This document shows positions 35,001-44,948 of a DNA stretch of 64,000 bases, in pieces. Every line of letters starts with the position of its first letter. Position 1 is the first letter of the stretch. Below the pieces are notes generated by a model that saw only the letters and a list, made by a program, of their open reading frames with translations, did no database searches and was not told where the DNA came from. Source of the DNA: Dastarcus helophoroides (Eukaryota; Arthropoda; Insecta; Coleoptera; Bothrideridae); assembly GCA_028583605.1 (NCBI GenBank), contig CM053325.1, forward strand, positions 43,904,987-43,968,986. Reading direction: 5' to 3'. The translations under genes were made by a program, and so were the position numbers.

Positions 35001-38000
35001 ATATTACAAAGTAAAATACTACTGAAACTCCATCGCATTACGGCAACGTGAGATTTCTATTTTGGAACCCAAACAAAATTAGTTATGGAGCAATATACCA
35101 CGGAACCACCTGTTAGAGTTATCCATACCTATTTTAATCATAGACCATTGAGGAAAAGTGCATTTCGTGCTCTATGTTAATTTTTTGACGCGCAAAACTG
35201 ATGATCTTCTGAGAGGACAATTTGAAATGTGGTTTAAAAATTCGAGCAAATTGGATTTATATATAACATCAAAACCCCTCCACATACTCATAGAGGTTAT
35301 TCAAAAAAAATTGCCAATGTTTACTGTGGCTTGTCTTTCGTTTTTATTACAACATTTCTGTGAATCCGTCCCTTCTAATTACTAATCACAGCACAAAAAA
35401 CGTCAGTGATGTTTAAACTAACAGATTATCATAATGTTGTGGCAAATTAGGAAAAAAAAAACCAAAGTATGTACTTGCAGATTAAATTAATCGTTACCAA
35501 TTAGCTTGCCGTAAAATCTAGCGCTATTATTAGAAATATTTTTATAATTTTTTTGTAGACACCAAATTTGCGATTTAGTCCCATAAGATAAAATTATATA
35601 CTTCAACTAATATAATATTAGAACAGGAGTTCGATATTCTAATATATCATTTAGAATATTAAAATTAAAATGTACTTAAGATAACGTTGCCAATTACGTT
35701 GCGTCCACTGTATGCATTTGATCTAAATAAAAATACCCATTTTTATTTAAGGAGTATGACAGTCCTGGAAATAATACTTTCTGTAGTATTGAAGGCGATT
35801 CTAGGGTAGTTCTTAATGAAAACGATGATACTATCCGCAATATTCGAGATGATTGTAAGCCAGTTTTTAATGAAAATGAAATAAACAGTGACGTCGGTAA
35901 CGTTTTCAAAAAGCCTTTGTTGCCCATCAGACCACCAAAACGTCCAAGTAAGTTGATTCCATCCTTCTAAAGGCAACGAAGTATGTTTTAGTTTCAGACA
36001 CTGATACTAATGATACATTTAAACGTCGTAGAAGTCAAAGATTGTCTTTAAAAAAAGCTCAAGATTTGATTCCTGCCGAAGATATCCCATTTGAGCCACA
36101 AAGAAGAAGTGTGCGTCTATCAATAAAATTAAGCAATGAAAAACTGGAAAAAATGGAAAAAGGACGCCCAATCATAAAAAAGTAACTAAGATTTTATTTA
36201 AATGTTGTTATTACTGCTACGATATTTTGTAGGTTACCAACCGTCAAGTTGGGTAAAATGGATGGATATAAAAATAGTCCTCTTACAAAACGAACAAATT
36301 TCGTACTTAATATTTTAAATATTGGATCAAAAAAAGACATAACCAAATTACCTACTATTGGAGTAAAAACTGCAGAGCGAATAGTATTGTACAGGTAATA
36401 TGTTACGAAGTTAGGCTGAGAAGTAAAGCATGCAGAACACAACAAAAACAAATAGTTAGGGCAGGCAAATAGTATATGTATTATAGTACATTTAATTCTT
36501 ACAGTTCAAAATCATATAATTATTTTTCAACATAGTCACCGTGAAAGCTAACATGTTTCTCCCAAAGTTTTCTCGAATCCAGGACTTATAGTTCTTATCA
36601 CGAAAAGTCAGTTTTATGTCATCGGAATCTCCAGTTATCAAAGACGTGCAAATTCCTATGCAAGTGCATTGCTCTTCTTTAGAATCTAATGCCAAAATAC
36701 GTAGATGTGTCTTCCGAGCGTCCATTATAACTACTACGTACGTTCTTATGGACTATGGGTTAAACGAAGATGCCTTTAGATCTGTACCGCAAATCATTCA
36801 TGTAATTTCAGTAGCATGTGTCTGGGCTATTATTTTCATTTTTGACGTTTGACTTTTCAATTTTGAATATTTTCCATTATTTTCGGAATTAAAAAAAATT
36901 CACGTTTATTTGTGATTTGTGACATAATAGATAAATGTTTCCTGAGCAGGAAAAAGTTGATAAGCCCTTTGTAGCAGTAAAAATTCCTCCCAAGATATTT
37001 AGACAAATAGTTTGTTTTCTGACACCGTGACATTTTTTGAATAGAACTGTAATTCGTTTTAAACAATTCTAATTATTTCGGAGGAAATTAATCTACACTC
37101 CTGTCTTATTCGACCTTTCAACTCCTCAATATTCTTAAGTTTGGTCTTAAAAACTTTGACCTTCAAATACCCCCATAAGAAATAGTCCACAGGTGTCAGT
37201 AAATGGACAACATTTTGAAAATGTTTTGAAGAAAGATTATTGAGTTGAATCAAATTCCTTGATTTTTCAAATTAGGTAATATTTGTTAAATATCTTAAAC
37301 GACAAGAAGTTAAGAAATTGAAATTTGATACGCATGTGCAACTTAATATATCGTTTAAGAACAGCCAAGAAAAAAATAGTGTTGCCATTAAAAAAAATTG
37401 TCGATGAGTCATATCTTAAATTAGGGACATTCTGTATAAAATTTTTCTACATTAAAAAGAGCGGAAATTAAAATATTAATCGAAGGGTCCGAGCATATTT
37501 CCGAAAAAAACTTTCTTTGATTTACTGAATTTATTCCAAGTTACGGACTAGCACTGTATAGTTTCTTCTGATCCTTTTTTGGGCAATTACAGTGCCTGGG
37601 GCTATAGACGGTTCCACTGTGATAAAAAAGAAACCGCGATAAAGACAATGTTGTCAAAACCTAAATATTGGTAACTTTCTAGAGTAAACATTTAAGAAAT
37701 TGCAATTTCTTAAATAACCAGCATTCCTGAATAATTCTTTAAACGGGATACACAAGTAACAACTTTCATAGCAGCAGATGATTAATGAATTTAGTATGCT
37801 TTTTTAGGCGAATGTTACAGGAAATAATACAAGAGTCCGGAGAAATGTTCCCAGAAGAGGAAAAGAATATTACATATGTTCTGCATAATTAACAAGTAAT
37901 GATAAAAAGTAATATTCAGTTTCTTTTCTTTGTAGATACAACCAAAGTAAATTACAATAACATCATTATCAATTTTTATTTCAAAACAAATTCTTTTCTC

Positions 38001-39167
38001 AAGCAAACCTGCATTTATTTTCTGGAATATATATTATTTTTGCCCTCGAAATCCAATAATATTAAATCTTCGACTAAATCTTCCTCTCAGACAGCATATA
38101 GAAAAATATTATGCTAACAAAAAAATGATAAAAAATCTAATTTGCATCTTTCTTCTTCTTTTTTGACCGCCTTTGGTATTATTATATTTGCTGATTTTGT
38201 AAATTACAAAAACCCCTGTTTGGTGAAGCGCCAATGAATTACTCTTCAATGTGACCTTGAACCGATTAATTTGGAAAATACATTTGATGACGTAGAACTC
38301 AACATTCGTGATAAGAAATATAGCTTACCTTCATTGCATTTTAGAGTGGTATTAATTATCTTTAAGGCAGAGGTGCTCAAACTATTATCAATCGATCGCG
38401 AGTGCCTTTTGAGTCGTTCTTGAGAAAAATTTGCCGATATAGATCTATTCACCGATTTGATTTTAGTTAATCCTCAATTATACTTGCAGGCTCTCAGAGT
38501 CGATCGATAAGAGTCTAATAATATTAAGGTAGATTGCCAGTAGTTTAAGTTTAAGCACACCTGCTTTAAGGTCCCCCTTGATTGGAGGAAAAAAATAAAA
38601 GTCGCGCAAGATTGAGGGAGTAAGGAAGGTGTGGAATCAATTCAACCTTCAGGTTTCGCAGGGCCTTTGCAGTTGTGCGCGAGATGTGTGGACGAGCGTT
38701 GTCATGTTGCCATATTATTGGCTTCAGGCTGGCTCTTAACATGACAAACTGGACAATGAATCCTAATAGGGGACTCTTTTTGTAATTTTGTAACAGTACG
38801 CTGTTTAACTCGCGAACTAACACTAGAACACGTCTTCATACTTTCCTTCTCAAATTACGTTGGATAAATTTATCGACCTCAAACTTGCGCATACATTAGT
38901 ATAGAGGAAGAATGTCATTTCTACACTTTGAACGCTTCTGAAGGTGATTTGCTTCACCCTGTACAAACATATGTGCATTACTTTTTACCCTAACGTCGTA
39001 TTAAGATTTTATTAATATGATGCAGATTAAGTTCCAATGGGTATTTACTTAACTTTTTTAGGGAGATTAATGGATGTTTAAAGTCAGTATCAGATTTATC
39101 TAATCTACCTGGATGGTCTACGACATATTATCAGAAATTTTTAGACCAGAATTTTTTGAAAGTGTAG
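23044..39167 (+). CDS. nod: Nod-like chromokinesin (kinesin-10 group)
   Basis: Exons: 23044-23154, 23202-23396, 23456-23633, 32707-32872, 32937-33142, 33597-34098, 34322-34463, 35752-35947, 35998-36181, 36233-36394 and 39062-39167. All junctions keep frame, giving 613 residues (Drosophila Nod is about 666). An N-terminal kinesin motor starts KVSLRIRPP. It has the P-loop GQTGTGKT (87-94), switch I NSSRSH (200-205) and switch II DLAGSE (229-234), and ends near FARRVKKIKNKP. The long basic tail repeats RRSTRLS- and RRSVRLS-type motifs, likely DNA- or chromatin-binding. The C-terminus has a helix-hairpin-helix-like block (NILNIGSKKDITKLPTIGVK, then LSNLPGWSTTYYQKF) matching the end of Drosophila Nod. 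Nod gives polar ejection force to achiasmate chromosomes in fly oocytes; that role here is inference. Intron 3 is 9 kb of nested transposons. Confidence 0.93.
23990..26990 (-). mobile_element. CR1-like LINE, nearly full ORF2, minus-strand copy in Nod intron 3
   Basis: The reading order on the minus strand is as follows. An APE-type endonuclease starts near 26987 (IQFCNIRGLNSN, LSLTETQV, VVFLGDFNVHNIPW). A linker follows (LLDLFLTNSPNSYK, 26366-25896). The RT (25691-24810) carries KVMEKVINIEIL, IVALDVSKAFDRVWY, NAGVPQESVLS and the catalytic YADDSN. The C-terminal region (24283-23993) has PPRARFLRRTRQSE and RTSKLWNLLPEGIFP. Frameshifts and stops separate the blocks (near 26700, 26350, 25700, 25390 and 24800), so it is inactive, yet more complete than the plus-strand copy. 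No ORF1 was seen upstream; a short A/G-rich stretch at 26991-27070 may be its 5' UTR. The clade (CR1, jockey or Daphne group) is assigned from motif flavour only. Confidence 0.88.
27195..27323 (-). repeat. copia 3' LTR (left copy)
   Basis: It aligns with the right LTR over TAATAATTGGATTTTCAGTG at one end and ATAATTTGCAACA at the other. It is about 26 bp shorter through one internal deletion, and its left edge carries a few extra bases, so the exact boundary is uncertain. Confidence 0.8.
27516..28310. mobile_element. PIF/Harbinger-like MITE inside copia (795 bp)
   Basis: Perfect 17-bp terminal inverted repeats GGGTGCGTTTAGATTAG, with TAA target duplications at 27513-27515 and 28311-28313. Both features fit PIF/Harbinger. 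The copia RNase H frame reads up to one end and resumes at the other, confirming both boundaries. No transposase is present; the interior is AT-rich. Confidence 0.92.
28430..28687 (+). mobile_element. Hairpin retroposon copy S2, inserted in copia
   Basis: Full palindromic form. The left arm (CAAGAAAGATTAAAAAACAC ... CTTCAGAGAGAT) and right arm (ATCTCGCTGAAGATGATAGC ... TTTCTTGGTTTCAGGGACAAG) are inverted. They are followed by a unique tail ending GGACCAGTCCGTTCCACC and a short A run. Flanks resemble a target duplication of about 9 bp (AGCAAGTTT / AACAAGTTT). Copia coding sequence resumes beyond each side. Confidence 0.87.
32263..32276 (-). other. copia primer-binding site, initiator tRNA half-molecule type
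   Basis: Reads GGTTATGGGCCCAG in element orientation, 3 nt after the 5' LTR. It is complementary to the anticodon-loop region of initiator methionine tRNA. Copia-type elements are known to use an internal fragment of that tRNA as primer rather than its 3' end. Confidence 0.8.
32280..32430 (-). repeat. copia 5' LTR (right copy)
   Basis: 151 bp. In element orientation it starts TGTTGCAAGTTATCG and ends CCAATTATTACA, so it has the canonical TG...CA termini. Divergence between the two LTRs indicates an old insertion. Confidence 0.87.
34700..34890. repeat. Diverged half of a TIR repeat related to 53457-54333
   Basis: In Nod intron 7. It shares the words AGCAAAACTGACAGTGG / AGGAAT, TTTGTGCCAAAAATTG, AAGTGTAAC and a terminal TTATACCCGAT with the right half of the element at 53457-54333. 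The rest of the intron (34464-35751) shows nothing recognisable. Confidence 0.6.
36490..36620 (-). pseudogene. Possible mariner transposase C-terminal remnant
   Basis: A shifted minus-strand frame reads SRKLWEKHVSFHGDYVEK, resembling the C-terminal WEKCVxxxGDYFE region of mariner transposases. It is short and broken, in Nod intron 10. Weak call. Confidence 0.4.
37059..37253 (-). pseudogene. Tc1/mariner-superfamily transposase fragment (FLWGYLK type)
   Basis: Contains TPVDYFLWGYLKVKVFKTKL followed by KNIEELKGRIRQEC. This is the C-terminal signature of the same transposase lineage as the element at 49976-52874 (LDFFLWGYIKDKVYETPP). It lies in Nod intron 10 with no visible ends. Confidence 0.8.
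38566..38823 (-). pseudogene. mariner transposase fragment (HDNARPH type)
   Basis: Contains WQHDNARPHISRTTAKALRN then LIPHLPYSLNLA, matching the catalytic-core block of mariner DD34D transposases in decayed form (usually HPPYSPDLAP). It is a second, separate insertion in Nod intron 10. Confidence 0.82.
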
Positions 39168-39263
39168 TTCTATATAAATTTTTAACTTATAAGTACAAAA
39201 CAAAAAAATATTTCCAAAGATAATTGTAAATAATATATGAGACAATATTGTATTTTATTTGTC

Positions 39264-39269
39264 AATAAA
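39264..39269 (+). terminator. Candidate polyadenylation signal for the Nod-like gene
   Basis: AATAAA about 100 bp past the stop at 39165-39167; a second hexamer lies near 39290. Confidence 0.6.
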
Positions 39270-39299
39270 TGATTGAATTTTATTTAGTGAATAAAATAT

Positions 39300-41777
39300 C
39301 CTACATGTTTTTTTTTTGTAATTGTTATTAATTATAGTTATAATGAATTCAATTGTGGGGAATATGTGGAATTATTGAGCTCTTTGAAGGTTTGAATTTA
39401 CAATAGTTGCTAATTGAATACAACTCTAAATTATTTTTTTCAAAAAATTTACACAGTTCTGTTTTGAAAAAAAATATATTAAAAAAAATGTTTGATTCAT
39501 TTAAACAATTTAAATATTTATTTCAAATCATGTGTTAATAAAAAACAAATTAATTAAATATAAATGATTGAATTATATAATAATATATCTTACGGGCATA
39601 GTGGGAAATTAAGACAATGTTAACAATACCCTGACAATGTAAGCAATGATTGCTCATATTGATCATTGTAGGAAATATAAAACTCTTGTAAAGCGTTTCC
39701 TATTTTGCCCGGTCATTGTGAACAATGCCCACACTAAATTGGGCAAAAAAGATAGTGTACTTACTACGTCACATCTAACATCACTCTTTGAGCACTGCAC
39801 TCTCTACGTGCAGACACTGTCCGTTTTTAGAGTTAAATCTTGTCATTTATATAATTTTTTCCTGAAAATTCGGTTTAAAACTTGAAATGTATTTTTTGTT
39901 TTTAGATAATTAGTCTTACATTAGTTTATCAAATTTTTTACCTTAATCCTAATATTTCAGTTATTTTTCTCTCAACGCTAAGTTCAATTCAGATATTTCG
40001 TCTTTTCTCTAAATTTTGTGTTCAAACTTTTTTTAATATTTTTAACCTTTTTTTGAAAATTTGGACTTTTACTTAAAATTATATTACCACTGAGCGCTAC
40101 AGTTGAAGTGCAGCGCTCAGTGGTCGCGAATTTGTTCGGATCGCTGTACGGTAGCAATGAATTTGCGCCTTGCGAATGTTATCGTTCCCGTTCCCGCGTT
40201 CGCTTGTGCCTCCCTTAAATTCGAAATTTCATAAACAAGAAATTAGGAAAATAAAAATGTTGGTTAAAGCTGAAATTTTGTGAAAAATCTTTGAATATAA
40301 TTACGAATCAGATTTTTTCACGAGACAATGACAAATCCATAAATTCCAGTTTAAAGTAAAATTTATGAAAAAAAAAAATAATGTTGAAAAAAAATAAAAT
40401 TTTAATTTAAAAAAATCTAGAGAATTTTCTTTTTTTCAAAATTTTAACTTGAACATCGAAAATTTCCGAGAGAAAGATATTTTACATTTAAAGGAAACCT
40501 TAAACATCTGTGAAAAACTCGAAATTTCTAGATAAAATTTCAAGTTTGAAATGAAAAAAACTTTAAAATGTAAACTATCTATTTTCGAAATATAAAAATT
40601 TCAAGATTTCAAAATTTTCAGTGTGGTTTTTTCTGGAATGTTAATTTTTATTTTAAAATTTGACATTTACTATTTCTCAAAATTTGGATTTTTTCTTGAA
40701 ATGTCTTTTTAACAAAATTAAGACGAAATTTAAAAAAAAAAAATTGAAAAATTTCTTCTACAATTTCGAATTTTCTATCAAAATTTAACTTTCTATATAT
40801 GGATATTTCGATTTTTTTCTCGAAATTTGTTTTTATACGAAGTTTCGACTTTTCTTCTCTATATATTTGCCTTTTTTCTCAAATTTTGATTATCTCTGAT
40901 TCTCTCCTTTTAAAGTTGGGTAGAATTTTTCAAAATTAGATTTTTTTAAATAGTATTTTATCCGAAATTTTAATTTATTTTCAAAATTCCTCTTTTTTCA
41001 AAATTTCGACTTTACCCCCAAAAATTCGTTTTTTCTCAAAATTAAAAATTTGGAAAATCCAACTTTTTCTCAACATTTTGATCTGTTGACATTTCTTTAT
41101 TTCGATTTTTCCTCGAAATCCATCTTTCTGCAAACGACTTTTTTTAAAGAAATTAGGTCGAATTTTTTTCTAAAAATGTAAGGATTTCATGAAAAATATT
41201 TCTTATGAACTTCAACTTCGACTCCTTTGTTGAAATTCGTATTTTTCTCACAACTCGTTTATTTTGTCAAAATTAAGCCAACTTTTATTAAAAGTAGCAA
41301 CATATTCCCGGACGACGATGTAAATTGTAGTTGAGGCGTTATCCAAGGCTATAACAAACATTGAAGTCCGGGAGTGTGCATTTATTACGAAGTACACATA
41401 CTCTTTTTTCTGAATTCGCACTCAATATTACTTAAATTAAGGAATTTTCATAAATTCGTGACAATTTTCAGTCATTTGATTTTACATGAAAAAATATTTT
41501 TGTTTCGGATATTTTGAGAGTATAGTCTATTTTAGATAAATCTGCTTAAGAGTAGGCGATGAAGTATTAAATTAATTTTTAGATAAGTTATTAAAAAAAT
41601 CACCAGAACTAGAACTGGATTCACGCGTAGGTATTTTGATGATTGACGTGTGGCCTACATTTCAGGGGTTGACAGAAATAATCGGAATAAATGTTTTCCG
41701 TTATTAACAATTTAATAATTTTCAGCATAAATTTACATGAAATATAATAGAATCACTCGTACAACAACCCACAACAA
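39300..41777. repeat. Intergenic AT-rich filler with a GC-rich hairpin
   Basis: No exon seen. From about 39990 to 41290 the sequence is the degenerate TTTCGACTTT / AAAATTTCGA filler, with polarity switching several times. A patch of higher GC at 40080-40220 contains a 13-bp-arm inverted repeat (separate entry). Confidence 0.65.
40086..40124. repeat. 13-bp inverted repeat, 13-nt spacer
   Basis: Arms ACCACTGAGCGCT (40086-40098) and AGCGCTCAGTGGT (40112-40124) are perfect complements. Followed by G+C-rich words (CGTTCCCGTTCCCGCGTTCG). It could be a transposon terminus; no partner end was identified. Confidence 0.85.
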
Positions 41778-41885
41778 TCATCATGGATCTTTGGTATTTT
41801 AACGCGGTTCCGAAACTTTCGTTCCTTTGACCGCCGTCTTTTAGTGAACATTACTGTGGTGATAATTTTGTGAGCAGCGGAGACC

Positions 41886-42129
41886 GCCGATCGAAAGCTA
41901 CTCAATTCACCTCCGATGGCAGGCGTCCGTGATCGACAGCAGTCACTCTAAAGAAGGCTACTCGGTCCACCTTCTTTAGCGCGTGCCGTCGACCGCGCTC
42001 GTGTTGTTAGGTGCGCTAGCGAGAGATCTTTTACCGGGCGAAAGCTACTCAATTCACCTTCGTCGATAAACGACCCTCGGTTGCGTGTTGTCGCACCAAT
42101 TGAAAGCTACTCAATCCACCTTCATTGGT
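41886..42129 (-). ncRNA. Array of four stem-loops with a shared loop in the LINE 3' UTR
   Basis: Four hairpins share a loop-plus-edge close to AGCTACTCAATTCACC on the plus strand, while their stems differ. A: 41886-41920 (stem GCC.ATCG/CGAT.GGC). B: 41948-41979 (perfect 10-bp stem CTAAAGAAGG/CCTTCTTTAG, loop CTACTCGGTCCA). C: 42037-42064 (GCGAA/TTCGT). D: 42095-42129 (ACCAAT.GAA/TTC.ATTGGT). The stems covary while the loop is kept, so the unit looks like a selected RNA structure, perhaps bound by the element's RT or gag. A fifth, weaker one is at 46246-46276 in the 5' UTR. Confidence 0.72.
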
Positions 42130-42153
42130 ACGACTAACAACGGTGATTATCGT

Positions 42154-44841
42154 TTAGTTTCTGTTCATCTTTTGTAGAATCTGTCTGGGCCTTTTGTGCC
42201 TACTTTCAGTGGTATCTTCGTAATCTGTTATTTCAGAAATCTGTATGTTTGTATGAGTCTGCATTTTTGCATACGTTTTTGTGGCCAGTGTTTTGATGTG
42301 TTCCATAAGCGTTGGAATCTTCAGGTCGTTGTGGATTTGCTCGTTTGTCATGTAGTAGGGCGCGTTGACGCATTGTCTTAGCGTTTTATTTTCAATTATT
42401 TCTAACGTGTGCAGTTGTCGTGGACTTGCTCTCAGCCAGACTTCCGATGCATACGTCAGATTCGGTCGGATGATTGCCTTGTATAGGTTTAGTTTGTTTG
42501 TGATATCCAACTTGCTTCTGTTGTTTAAGAGTGGGTAGAGATATCCTTTTAGCTGTTTGGTTTTCGTCGCAATGCTTTGATTGTGTGCATTGTATGAAAG
42601 TATTTTGTCCAGGGTTACTCCGAGGTATTTCACTTGTTTCACCCACGGAATCGGAGTGTCGTTTAATTTGAGCTTTTGCTCTGGTTCTTTCTTTTTCCTG
42701 CTGAATATTATAACTTGGATCTTGCTTGCGTTTGTTTGAATCCTCCATGTATTCATCCAACTTTCTATATCGTTGAGATGATATTGTAGGTTTTTGGTGA
42801 TTTTTGTCCATATTCTTGACTGTGTGATTATGGCCCGTGTCGTCTGCGTATAAAGCGATCTTGGTATTCTCCTTTTTTGGAATATCAGCGGTATAGATGA
42901 GATACAGTATTGGTCCTAGTAAAGATCCTTGAGGCACGCCTGCTGTCATTTCCTTGATGCTGGATGTCTTTTCGGTGATTTTGACGTAGAATTTTCTTCT
43001 GTCCAGGTATGATTTAATTATTTTTCCGTAGGCCAGTGGGATTCCCAGCTGAACTGATTTGTATATCAGTCCAGTGTGCCAGACTTTGTCGAAGGCTTTT
43101 GCAACATCTAGGAATATGGCTCCAGAGGTTTTTCCTTTGTTGTTGCCTTCGAGGATATGTTCGGTTATTCTCGATAATTGGTGAACCGTCGAGTGTTCCT
43201 GCCTGAATCCAAACTGTTCGTCCGGCAGGATATTTCCGTCTTTTATTATCTTGTCCAGTCTGGTTAGAATAGTTCTTTCGGCTATTTTGCTAAGGCTTGA
43301 CAGCAGGCTGATAGGTCGGTAGCTGTCGACGCTGTTTCTCGGCTTTCCTGGTTTATGAATCATTATTGTTTCTGCCGTCTTCCACCTGTTTGGATAGACG
43401 CGAAGTTTGAAGATTGCGTTGCATATGTTCTTGAGGTCTTCTACTGCTTCTGGCGGAAGCATTTTTATCGTAAAGTTCCTTATGTTGTCCGGACCAGGCG
43501 ACTTTTTCGATACTAGGTTCTTAATAATCGTTTTTAACTCTTCTGTGGTGACTTCGTCGAATTTGTAGTTTTCTCCGAGGTTGAGAAGGATCTCCGTGTG
43601 TATTTCTATGTTCAAGTTGTGCGTTCTGTCTATCGAAGGATTTGGGCTGAATTGCTTTTGCAGCATTTCTGCAAACGCCTCGGCCTTTTCCTCGTTTGTG
43701 ATGGCCTTTCCGTTATTTATGTTAACGGAGGCAAGTCTCTGCTTGTTTGTCTCAGTTTCTTGGCAAGTTTCCAGGGTGTTTCGTCCTTTTCGTTGAAACT
43801 TTCTAGGTGTTTTTCCTATTTTCTGTTGTACTCTTCTTTCAGAAGATTTTTGACTTCGTTTGTGAGTCTGTTTAGTGTATTCTTATCAGATGGGTGCAAA
43901 GTTCTGTGATACGTTTTTTTCGCTGCATTTTTACGTTTTATGAGCGTCGCTATTTGGTCTGGTAAATTTTCCTGCCTCCTATTTTGCTGCGTTGTTGTAG
44001 TTGCGGCGGTGAGAGCTTGGTTTATGTGTTTTTCAAACTGATCGGTGGCCCAATTCAGGTGTTTCACGCTTTCGATGTTGTGTTTTTGTGGAACATATTC
44101 ATGTTGGAATTTTGTCCAGTTGATCTTGGTTTTTGTGTAGAGCTGTGATTGGTTTGGATTTCCATATGTGATGATAAGTGGACAGTGGTCTGACGATAGT
44201 TCCTCTATGACTTGAACATTCAGGTCGAGCGTCAGGTTTTTGTGTACCGTAACGTCGAGAATATCCGCAGTCGTCGAGTTGTCCAGATAATGTGTTGGCT
44301 CTAGTGGAGGGTCGATAATTAGATTTCTGTTCTCCAAGTATCTCCAAAGTCTGTTTCCTTTTGTGTTTGTAGCTTTGCAGTGCCAGTTTTTGTGCTTGGC
44401 GTTGAGGTCTCCTGCTATCAGAGTAGGTGAGTTTCTGTCGAAGATTTTGTCGAGTCCCTCTTCTATTTCCTTTTTTGTGGGCGGTGAGTATACAGAGTAC
44501 AGTGCGAGTTTTGAGTGTCGCAGCTGTATTTCCACTCCCGTATATTCGATGTCAGGTTTGTCTCCGTTTGACTCGAGGGCGTGGTGTTCGATGCCAATTT
44601 TTACTAGCACGGCCACGCCTCCTCCTGCTTTGTATTCTCGGTCCTTTCTGTAGGTCAAGTAGTTGGGAACCTTCAACGTTTTTCCCGGCCTTAGATGGGT
44701 TTCTCCGAGCCGAACAATATCTGGTTTGTGTTCGGCGACGAATGCTTTCAGTTCCGATAGCTTATTTGTAATATTGTTTGCGTTCCAGGCTATGATTTTT
44801 AGCCCGGTAGGATTTTTTAGCCTTTTTTGGTGTATGTCCAT
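42154..44841 (-). pseudogene. Jockey-type ORF2 (APE endonuclease + reverse transcriptase), broken
   Basis: The endonuclease spans 44841-43816, with blocks KIIAWNANNI, RLGETHLRPG, LIAGDLNAKHKNWHC and LSSDHCPLII. It ends at a TAG after EEYNRK. A frameshift lies between there and the RT start near 43700. RT then runs with KKSPGPDNIRNFTIKML, SYRPISLLSSLSKIAE, FGFRQEHSTVHQL, AIFLDVAKAFDKVWH, TAGVPQGSLLGPILY and the catalytic YADD. A second frameshift lies at about 42760-42830. The C-terminal portion (42756-42154) resumes with QVKYLGVTLDK and IIRPNLTYASEVW. These three lesions disable it. Confidence 0.92.
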
Positions 44842-44948
44842 TTAAAATGTTGTTAGAATTTTCGTAATTTTTCTGGTGAAGCTGATCTCTTGACCCTCGG
44901 TTGGCTTAAGTTGTGCAAATTCTATTAACATCTCTGCTAGAAGAACTG

